Source of the DNA: Rubritepida sp.
GTDB lineage: Bacteria; Pseudomonadota; Alphaproteobacteria; Acetobacterales; Acetobacteraceae
NCBI GenBank assembly: GCA_014376425.1
Contig: JACMRO010000348.1
Span: 1-8,178 of the forward strand
Reading direction: 5' to 3'
DNA length: 8,178 bases
Shown: one piece after another, positions 1 through 5,227 of the stretch
Layout of the letters: each line of letters begins with the position of its first letter
Position numbering within the stretch: the stretch's first letter is position 1
The notes under the pieces: model-generated
Database searches by the model: none
What the model saw: only the letters and a program-made list of their open reading frames with translations
Told to the model about the DNA's origin: nothing
Made by a program: the position numbers and the translations under genes

Positions 1-324
1 CACGCCTCCGCCGAGCGCGCCCTGTCCGGTCCGGGCTTTGCCCATCTGGGTGCGGCCGGCGCGGCCGGCCCCGATGCGATGTTCATGGCCCTGCTGGCGG
101 GGTTTGCCGGCAACGCTGCCCTGGCCACCGGCGCGCAAGGCGGCGTCTTCCTGGCCGGCAACATCCTCAACCAGCGCCGCTCCGCGCTGAACGCGGCCTT
201 CCACGCGCGTTTCTGCGCCAAGGGCCGCTTTCGTGCCTGGCTGGAAGCGGTGCCGCTACGGCTGATCACCCTGGCCGAGCCGGGGCTGGCCGGCCTGGCC
301 CGGCTGGCAGCTCAGGCGGCGTAG
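1..324 (+). CDS. glk: Glucokinase, C-terminal part (5' end outside window)
   Basis: ATP-dependent glucokinase of the Glk family (PF02685), a cytoplasmic enzyme that phosphorylates glucose to glucose-6-phosphate at the entry to the Entner-Doudoroff or Embden-Meyerhof pathways. About 107 residues are visible, in frame from base 1 to the TAG at 322-324. Family landmarks in order are LSGPG near residues 8-12, a GGVFLAGN strand-turn near residue 50, the RFCAKGRF segment, a PLRLIT strand, and EPGLAGLA near the C-terminus; these match the E. coli Glk pattern (SGPG, GGVFIAGG, DKGRF, IPVYLI, GLLG). Between SGPG and the GGVF strand there are about 27 fewer residues than in E. coli Glk as I remember it, and the remaining loop is Gly/Ala-rich. 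The 3' end overlaps the convergent pobA by 13 bp. The family call is confident; nothing can be said about the N-terminal ATP-binding half or about activity. Confidence 0.85.
   Translation, partial: HASAERALSGPGFAHLGAAGAAGPDAMFMALLAGFAGNAALATGAQGGVFLAGNILNQRRSALNAAFHARFCAKGRFRAWLEAVPLRLITLAEPGLAGLARLAAQAA
52..69 (+). repeat. Tandem 9-bp duplication inside glk
   Basis: Two back-to-back perfect copies of GCGGCCGGC (52-60 and 61-69) encode two Ala-Ala-Gly triplets in the shortened loop just after the SGPG motif of the glucokinase. It keeps the reading frame. It looks like a small slippage duplication in a GC-rich region and lies where the protein is already shorter than E. coli Glk. Confidence 0.6.
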
Positions 325-1475
325 GGCAGGCCAACGTAATTCTCCGCCAGTGTGGTCCGGGCCGCTTCGCTGCCCACGACATAGCGCAGCTCGGCCGTCT
401 GGATCCGGTGTTCGAAGCCGTCGCCGTGATCGGTGCGGTGCAGCATCTGGGTCATCCACCAGCTGAAGCGCTGCACCTGCCAGATCCGCTCCAGGCAGGT
501 CGCGCTGTAGCCATCAAGCAACGCCTCGCCGCGGCCGTGGCAGGCATCGTCCAGCGCGCGAGCCAGCACGCGCACATCGGCGATGGCCAGGTTCATGCCC
601 TTGGCGCCGGTCGGCGGCACGATATGCGCGGCATCGCCGGCCAGGAACAGCTTTCCGTACCGCATGGGCTCGGCCACGAAACTGCGCATCGCGGTCACCC
701 CCTTCTGGATGATCGGGCCTTCATGCACCTGGCTGGGCAGGCCGGCGCGAGCCAGGCGGGTGTGCAGCGCGTCCCAGATGCGGGCATCGGACCATTGCGC
801 CAGGTCCTCGTCGGGCGCGCATTGGATGTACATCCGGCTCAACGTCTCGCTGCGCATCGTGGCGAGCGCGAAGCCGTCGGCGTGGCGGGCGTAGATCAGT
901 TCGTGGCTGGCCGGCGGCGCCTGCGCCAGGATGCCCAGCCAGGCAAAGGGATAGATGCGGTCGTGCAAGGTTAGGGCATCGGCCGGGATCGCCCCGCGGC
1001 AGATGCCGTGGAAGCCGTCGCAGCCGGCGATGAAGTCGCAATCCAGCGCACCGCCGGCCCAGGTGATGCGCGGCGAACCGCCAATGTCGTGCACCGCCAC
1101 ATCCGCGGCCTCGAACACCAGGGGCAGGCCGTCTTCCAGGCGCTGCGCGATCAGGTCGCGCACCACCTCCTGCTGACCGTAGATGGTGACGCGCTTGCCG
1201 GTCAGGCCGGCGAGGTCGATTCGGTGGTGCTCGCCTTCGAAACGCAGATCCATCCCGTCATGCGCCAGGCCCTCGCGGTGCAGCCGGGCGGCCAGGCCGG
1301 CCTCGGTCAGCGTGTCCACGCTCCCCTGTTCCAGCAGCCCGGCGCGAATGCGGCCTTCGACATAGGCGCGGTCGCGGGCCTCGATGACCACGGCATCCAC
1401 CCCCGCACGATGCAACAGATGCGCCAGCAACAACCCGGCCGGTCCGGCGCCGATGATCCCGACCTGTGTGCGCAT
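312..1475 (-). CDS. pobA: 4-hydroxybenzoate 3-monooxygenase (p-hydroxybenzoate hydroxylase)
   Basis: FAD-dependent class A aromatic monooxygenase that converts 4-hydroxybenzoate, NAD(P)H and O2 to protocatechuate in the cytoplasm, leading into the beta-ketoadipate or meta-cleavage routes. The 387-residue product is close to the usual 390-394 and aligns with Pseudomonas PobA end to end. Visible motifs: GAGPAG FAD-binding turn (G9, G11, G14), E32, GRIRAG (41-46), CDGFHG (152-157), HELIY (191-195), GDAAHIVPPTGAKG (280-293), and the C-terminal ENYVGLPY. Active-site equivalents are Tyr195 (Tyr201), Arg208 (Arg214), Tyr216 (Tyr222), Pro288 (Pro293) and Tyr380 (Tyr385). Thr206 replaces Ser212, and residues 33-37 of the coenzyme-selectivity helix differ (A-R-D-R-A). 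The start at 1475 is chosen because MRTQVGIIGAG matches the family N-terminus and a GGGAAGAGG ribosome-binding site precedes it; a longer in-frame start at 1673 would run into the GST gene. It is divergent from the GST cassette and convergent with glk. Confidence 0.96.
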   Translation of the reverse strand: MRTQVGIIGAGPAGLLLAHLLHRAGVDAVVIEARDRAYVEGRIRAGLLEQGSVDTLTEAGLAARLHREGLAHDGMDLRFEGEHHRIDLAGLTGKRVTIYGQQEVVRDLIAQRLEDGLPLVFEAADVAVHDIGGSPRITWAGGALDCDFIAGCDGFHGICRGAIPADALTLHDRIYPFAWLGILAQAPPASHELIYARHADGFALATMRSETLSRMYIQCAPDEDLAQWSDARIWDALHTRLARAGLPSQVHEGPIIQKGVTAMRSFVAEPMRYGKLFLAGDAAHIVPPTGAKGMNLAIADVRVLARALDDACHGRGEALLDGYSATCLERIWQVQRFSWWMTQMLHRTDHGDGFEHRIQTAELRYVVGSEAARTTLAENYVGLPYAA

Positions 1476-1477
1476 CG

Positions 1478-1486
1478 CCTCTTCCC
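1478..1486 (-). promoter_or_regulatory. Ribosome binding site that fixes the pobA start
   Basis: On the minus strand GGGAAGAGG ends 2 bases before the ATG at 1475-1473. It is a clear Shine-Dalgarno-like purine run and supports the 387-residue start over the upstream in-frame ATG at 1673. Confidence 0.7.
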
Positions 1487-1494
1487 AATCGCTT

Positions 1495-1521
1495 GGTTCT
1501 GCGCCGCAATGGCGCCGAACC
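1495..1521. promoter_or_regulatory. Imperfect inverted repeat, candidate operator between pobA and the GST cassette
   Basis: The arms are GGTTCTGCGCC (1495-1505) and GGCGCCGAACC (1511-1521), separated by the 5-bp spacer GCAAT. The arms are complementary at 10 of 11 positions, with one mismatch at the sixth base. The dyad centre (1508) lies almost exactly midway between the two divergent starts (1475 and 1536). Such placement is typical of an operator for a dimeric regulator of two divergent transcription units; IclR-, MarR-, GntR- or LysR-type proteins are all possible and the sequence does not choose between them. As RNA it could also form a hairpin in either 5' leader. No convincing -35/-10 pair can be assigned. 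No regulator gene is in the window. Confidence 0.6.
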
Positions 1522-1535
1522 GGGAATGACGCAAC

Positions 1536-2222
1536 ATGGCGATGACACTCTACGAACTGGCGGGCGCGGACCCGGCGCAGCGCTTCAGCCCGTATTGCTG
1601 GCGCACCCGATTCGCGCTGGCCCATAAGGGACTGGAAGTGGAAGCCGCGCCCTGGCGCTTCACCGAGGGCCATCGGCTAGCATTTTCGGGCCAAGCCCTG
1701 GTGCCGGTGCTGGTGGATGGCGACACGGTGCTGAGCGATTCCTGGGCGATCGCCGAATGGCTGGAGGCGCACCACCCGCAGCCCAGCCTGTTCCGCGGCG
1801 CCGCGGCCACCACGCGCTTCATCAACGCCTGGGCCGATGCGGTGCTGCACCCGGCGCTGGCGCGGCTGATCCTGCTCGACGTCCATGACTGCCTGGCGCC
1901 GGCCGACCAGGCCTACTTCCGCACCAGCCGGGAGGCGCGTTTCGGCCAGACGCTGGAGGCGGTGCAGGCCGGCCGGGACCAGGACGTGCATGCCTTCCGA
2001 AAGATCTTGCAGCCGCTGCGGATGACGCTGGCGGCGCAGCCCTGGCTGGGGGGTGAAGCGCCGGGCTATGCCGACTATATCGTGCTGGGCAGCCTGCAAT
2101 GGGCACGCTGCGTGAGCGAATTCCGCCTGCTGGCGAAGGATGACCCGGTGTTCGGCTGGCGAACGCGCGGTTTTGCGTTGTTCGGCGGCCTGGCAATGGC
2201 GGCCAAGGGGTATGAGCCATGA
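1536..2222 (+). CDS. LigE-like glutathione S-transferase (beta-etherase type)
   Basis: A 228-residue cytosolic glutathione S-transferase with a thioredoxin-like N-terminal domain (about 1-82) and an all-helical C-terminal domain (about 95-215). It resembles the LigE/LigP beta-etherases of sphingomonads, which use glutathione to split beta-aryl ether bonds of lignin fragments. Shared landmarks: SPYxWRT (18-24; Ser18 lines up with catalytic Ser21 of LigE), the cis-proline VP pair (56-57), the glutathione-binding D-S pair (68-69), a VQAGRD segment (143-148), and WLGGEAPGYADY (170-181) with Asp180 as the helix N-cap. It lacks the roughly 50-residue C-terminal tail of LigE (281 residues). The start at 1536 has only a weak GGGA upstream; a second ATG at 1542 is possible. 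It leads a three-gene cassette and overlaps the next gene by 4 bp (ATGA). The GST family is certain; the true substrate is unknown, and a general detoxification GST is the main alternative. Confidence 0.88.
   Translation: MAMTLYELAGADPAQRFSPYCWRTRFALAHKGLEVEAAPWRFTEGHRLAFSGQALVPVLVDGDTVLSDSWAIAEWLEAHHPQPSLFRGAAATTRFINAWADAVLHPALARLILLDVHDCLAPADQAYFRTSREARFGQTLEAVQAGRDQDVHAFRKILQPLRMTLAAQPWLGGEAPGYADYIVLGSLQWARCVSEFRLLAKDDPVFGWRTRGFALFGGLAMAAKGYEP
2205..2210 (+). promoter_or_regulatory. Ribosome binding site for the FrnE-like gene
   Basis: AAGGGG lies inside the 3' end of the GST gene, 8 bases before the ATG at 2219. It supports that start and hence the 29-residue N-terminal extension before the CPWC region, as well as translational coupling through the ATGA overlap. 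Confidence 0.55.
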
Positions 2223-2923
2223 GTGATCTGCTGACGCCCGCATCGGCTTCCCAGGGCGACACGAGAGCCGGCGGGCCGGGTCGGCCGCTGGGGCTTCGCA
2301 TCGACGTGGTGTCGGACGCCATTTGCCCATGGTGCTGGATCGGCCGGGCCAACCTGACCGCAGCGCTGGCCGAGCTGGGCTGGGACGCGCAGGTGCAGTG
2401 GCACCCCTACCAGCTCAACCCCGATATGCCGGCCGGGGGCGTGGACCGGGCGGCCTACCGCGCGCAAAAATTCGGCAGCCTGGCGGCCTCGGCGAAGAAG
2501 GATGCGCAGGTGGCGCAGGCCGGTGCCGCGGCGGGGCTGGAGTTCCGCCTGGGTGAGCAAAAGCGCACCCCCAACACCGTCCTCGCGCATCGGCTGGCGA
2601 AATTCGCCGGCCCACTGCAGGACGCGATGATCGAGCGGATGTTCCGCGCCTACTTCCAGGAGGGCCAGGACATCGGCGACCGGGCGGTGCTGGCGGCGCT
2701 GGCGGCGGAGATCGGCCTCGATGCCGCGGCCTTCCTGGACGGCGATGAGTTCGACGCCGAAATCCGAACCGAGGATGCGCATTTCCGCCGGTTGGGCATC
2801 AACGGCGTGCCCAGTTTCGCCCTGGCCGGCCACATCCTGTTCAGCGGCGCCATGCCGCCCGATCGCATGGCGGCGGCCTTCCGCCAGGGCCATGCGGCAC
2901 TGACCGAAAAGGGCCTGATCTGA
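2219..2923 (+). CDS. DsbA/FrnE-like thiol-disulfide oxidoreductase
   Basis: A 234-residue protein of the DsbA-like thioredoxin family (PF01323), FrnE branch, which also includes 2-hydroxychromene-2-carboxylate isomerases and kappa-class GSTs. The redox motif CPWC is at 36-39 within SDAICPWCWIG. Other family signs are WHPYQLNPDMP (61-71), a KFG at 84-86, RTPNTVLAHRL (116-126), the AYFQEGQDIGD stretch (144-154), the cis-proline loop GVPSF (196-200), and a FSGAMP near 208. There are only two cysteines, so the extra CX4C pair described in Deinococcus FrnE is absent. No signal peptide is seen, so it is expected to be cytosolic; residues 1-24 are a polar, Gly/Pro-rich extension before the first strand. 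CPWC argues for redox activity rather than glutathione-dependent isomerase activity, but the substrate is unknown. It overlaps the GST by 4 bp and the cupin by 1 bp. Confidence 0.88.
   Translation: MSDLLTPASASQGDTRAGGPGRPLGLRIDVVSDAICPWCWIGRANLTAALAELGWDAQVQWHPYQLNPDMPAGGVDRAAYRAQKFGSLAASAKKDAQVAQAGAAAGLEFRLGEQKRTPNTVLAHRLAKFAGPLQDAMIERMFRAYFQEGQDIGDRAVLAALAAEIGLDAAAFLDGDEFDAEIRTEDAHFRRLGINGVPSFALAGHILFSGAMPPDRMAAAFRQGHAALTEKGLI
2907..2913 (+). promoter_or_regulatory. Ribosome binding site for the cupin gene
   Basis: AAAAGGG lies in the 3' end of the FrnE-like gene, 9 bases before the ATG at 2923. Together with the TGATG stop/start overlap it supports this start. Confidence 0.5.
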
Positions 2924-3393
2924 TGCCGCACGACATCCCGCATGATGGCTGGAAGCATTCGGGCGTGCGCGTCATCCCCGGCGACAGCCTGGACACCAAC
3001 ACCGCCCAGACGCCGGGGATGAACCGCGCCGCGGCGATCAATTTCGCCCGCGTCGGCGCGCAAAAGATCTGGGCCGGCACCGTCCACATCCACCCCGACG
3101 CCAAGAGCGGGGCGCATCACCACGGCGCGCTGGAAAGCGTGATCTACGTCGTCTCCGGCCGGGCGCGGATGCGGTGGGGCGAGAAACTCGAATTCGTGGC
3201 CGAGGCCGGCCCGGGCGACTTCATCTTCGTGCCGCCCTATGTGCCGCACCAGGAGATCAACGCCAGCACCGACGAGACCCTGCAATGCGTGCTCGTTCGC
3301 TCGGACAATGAGGCGGTGGTGGTGAACCTCGACATAGCAGCGGTCGAGCGGCCCGAAGGGGTCAAGTGGATCGATCCAATCCATAAGGACTGA
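2923..3393 (+). CDS. Small single-domain cupin protein (COG4101-like)
   Basis: A 156-residue RmlC-like cupin with no signal peptide, probably cytosolic. Cupin motif 1 is visible as GAHHHGALE through VVSG: His65, His67 and Glu71 are the expected metal ligands, and Gly79 closes the motif. Motif 2 is PGDFIFVPPYVPHQEIN (97-113), supplying the fourth ligand His109 and the usual Asn113. All four metal ligands are therefore present, so it can bind a divalent metal and may be an enzyme (dioxygenase or isomerase) or a small-molecule sensor. The N-terminal segment with RVIPGDSLDTNTAQTPGM and IWAG resembles uncharacterised RmlC-like proteins often annotated only as cupin domain-containing. It is the last gene of the GST-FrnE-cupin cassette, overlapping the previous gene by 1 bp; tamA follows after 40 bp. 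Function is not recognised; an aromatic or thiol-conjugate substrate is only a guess from context. Confidence 0.85.
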   Translation: MPHDIPHDGWKHSGVRVIPGDSLDTNTAQTPGMNRAAAINFARVGAQKIWAGTVHIHPDAKSGAHHHGALESVIYVVSGRARMRWGEKLEFVAEAGPGDFIFVPPYVPHQEINASTDETLQCVLVRSDNEAVVVNLDIAAVERPEGVKWIDPIHKD

Positions 3394-3433
3394 CAACCAG
3401 CCGGCCTGCCCAGCGTTGTACCACGGGATGGGA

Positions 3434-5227
3434 ATGCGCGTTCAAAAGGGCCGGTTGCTGGTGGCGATGCTGGCGCTGGGCGTGTTGCCGCAAAGCCGGG
3501 CACAGACCGATCCACCCACCGTGCCCTATCAGGCGCGGTTGCTGCCCAGTGGCGACAGCGACCTGGACAGCCTGCTACGCGCCGCTTCGGGGTTGATCGG
3601 CCTGCAGAGCCGTGCGCCCACCGATGCCGAGGGCATCCTTTCGCGCATCGGGGCTGAGCCGGACAAATTGCGCCCGGCGCTGGAAAGCGAGGGCTACTGG
3701 GCCGGTCAGGTGCGCGTCACCGCCCCCGGCCGCGCGCTGGAGCCGGCCGCGCTGGCCGCACCCCCAGGCCCGGTGGCTCTGGACATCGCAGTTGACCGCG
3801 GCCCGCGCTACACCCTGCGCCGGGTCGAGACCATCGGCGGCCCGGCCGTGGTGCTGCCCGCGGGCCCGGCGCGGGCCGAGGCGGTGCTGGCGGCGCAGGA
3901 TGCCGCCGCCACGGCCCTGCGCCAGGATGCCCGCCCGCTGTCGCGCATCGAACGCCAGGTGACGGTGGACCACGCCGCCCGCGCCATGGACGTGACCTTC
4001 ACCGTGACCCCCGGCCCCCGCGCCGATTTCGCCAGCCCCAGCGTGGCCGGCACCGAACGGGTCAACCCCGAGGTGGTGCGCCGGGTGGCCGCCCTTCGCC
4101 TGGCCGGCCTGAGCTACAGCCCCGACCGACTGGACCGGGCACGGGCGGACATCTCGGCGCTCGGCCCATTCTCGAGCGTGCGGCTGGACCCCGGTGCGGC
4201 GCTGGACGCGGATGGCCGGCTTCCGGTGGCGATCACCGTGCGCGAGCGGCCGTTCCGGGCACTGAGCGCCGGGGCGGCGTACGAAACCAATTACGGCCTG
4301 GCCCTGCGCGGTAGCTGGGAGCACCGCAACCTGTTCGGCGGCGCCGAGAATCTTCGCGTCGAGCTGGAGACCAGCCGGCTGGGCAACAAGCTGGACCGGA
4401 CCAATGCCCGCGCGGCGGTGACCTACCGGCAGCCGCTGCCCGCCGGTTTCGACGGCGCCCTGGTGGCCTCCACCGCCTTCGTGCGCGAGCGGCTGGACAG
4501 CTACGACCGCGACGCCTTCGTCGCCAGCCTGCTCTACCAGCGCAGGCTCTCCGAACGCTGGACACTGTCCACCGGCCCGATCGCCGATATCGGCCAGAGC
4601 GGCGCGCCGGGCGAGAAGCTGTTAGCGTACCAGGTGGCGGGCTGGACAGTGCAGGGCCGTTACGACAGCACCGACAGCGTACTGGATCCGCGCCGCGGTA
4701 TCCGGGCGCTGGGCACGGTCACGCCTTCCTACGCCTTCACCCAGGGCACACCCTTCGTCGCCCTGCGGGTGGGTGCATCGACCTATCTGGACCTGACCGG
4801 CGGCGGCCGCACGGTGCTGGCGCTGCGGGTGGGATTCGGCAGCCTGCTGAACGGCAGCGCCGGCGCGGTGCCGCCCAGCCAGCGATTCTATGCCGGCGGC
4901 GGAGGCTCGGTGCGCGGCTACGACTTCCAGTCCATCGGGCCGCGCGACAGGCGGGGGCGGCCGGCCGGTGGCGCCAGCCTGCTGGAGGCGTCGGTCGAAC
5001 TGCGGCAGCGCGTCGGCCGCTCGCTGGGCTTCGTGGCCTTCATCGATGCGGGCGCGGTGGGCACGGGGGCCGGCGCGCCCACCGATGCGATCCGCGCCGG
5101 CGCCGGCCTGGGAGTGCGCTACTACACCGCCATCGGGCCAATCCGGGCAGATTTCGCCGTGCCCCTGGTGCGGCAACAGGGCAGCAGGTCGTTCGGGCTG
5201 TATCTCGGCATCGGGCATGCCTTCTAA
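3434..5227 (+). CDS. tamA: TamA-like outer-membrane translocation and assembly protein (Omp85 family)
   Basis: Omp85/BamA-superfamily outer-membrane barrel, the outer half of the TamA-TamB bridge, which takes part in outer-membrane protein assembly and, by recent work, phospholipid transport. From the ATG at 3434 the product has 597 residues (E. coli TamA about 577). It begins with a signal peptide: basic MRVQKGR, hydrophobic LLVAMLALGVL, cleavage probably after SRA near residue 23. A POTRA region spans roughly 25-273, with likely units at about 25-95, 110-180 and 185-273. The 16-stranded barrel starts near residue 274 with alternating strands (GAAYETNYGLALRGSWEHRNLFGG). The L6 loop motif VRGY is at 493-496, and the protein ends in a beta-signal-like FGLYLGIGHAF with terminal Phe. 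I saw no cysteine. Other possible starts in frame are TTG 3416 and ATG 3428; 3434 gives the cleanest signal peptide but its ribosome-binding site is only a GGGATGGGA purine run. The gene overlaps tamB by 1 bp. A generic BamA-type label is the alternative. Confidence 0.88.
   Translation: MRVQKGRLLVAMLALGVLPQSRAQTDPPTVPYQARLLPSGDSDLDSLLRAASGLIGLQSRAPTDAEGILSRIGAEPDKLRPALESEGYWAGQVRVTAPGRALEPAALAAPPGPVALDIAVDRGPRYTLRRVETIGGPAVVLPAGPARAEAVLAAQDAAATALRQDARPLSRIERQVTVDHAARAMDVTFTVTPGPRADFASPSVAGTERVNPEVVRRVAALRLAGLSYSPDRLDRARADISALGPFSSVRLDPGAALDADGRLPVAITVRERPFRALSAGAAYETNYGLALRGSWEHRNLFGGAENLRVELETSRLGNKLDRTNARAAVTYRQPLPAGFDGALVASTAFVRERLDSYDRDAFVASLLYQRRLSERWTLSTGPIADIGQSGAPGEKLLAYQVAGWTVQGRYDSTDSVLDPRRGIRALGTVTPSYAFTQGTPFVALRVGASTYLDLTGGGRTVLALRVGFGSLLNGSAGAVPPSQRFYAGGGGSVRGYDFQSIGPRDRRGRPAGGASLLEASVELRQRVGRSLGFVAFIDAGAVGTGAGAPTDAIRAGAGLGVRYYTAIGPIRADFAVPLVRQQGSRSFGLYLGIGHAF

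Noticed and set aside
408..974. Open frame of 188 codons on the plus strand inside pobA
   Set aside because: Exactly antisense to well-conserved pobA; the His/Gln/Ala-rich product has no family signature.
1493..1520. TTGGTT as a possible -35 box for the GST cassette
   Set aside because: No acceptable -10 hexamer at 16-18 bp spacing; a promoter cannot be assigned by eye.
1476..1673. Upstream in-frame extension of pobA to the ATG at 1673
   Set aside because: The extra 66 residues have no homology to PobA, cross the divergent promoter and run into the GST gene; the start at 1475 matches the family and has a good ribosome-binding site.
2219..2923. Reading the FrnE-like protein as a 2-hydroxychromene-2-carboxylate isomerase or kappa GST
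   Set aside because: The intact CPWC pair and cis-proline loop fit a thiol oxidoreductase; the isomerases usually have a serine in place of the redox cysteines.
3393..3419. ACAAC...GTTGT inverted repeat between the cupin gene and tamA
   Set aside because: Only 5-bp arms with a 17-bp spacer and no T-run; too weak to call a terminator or operator.
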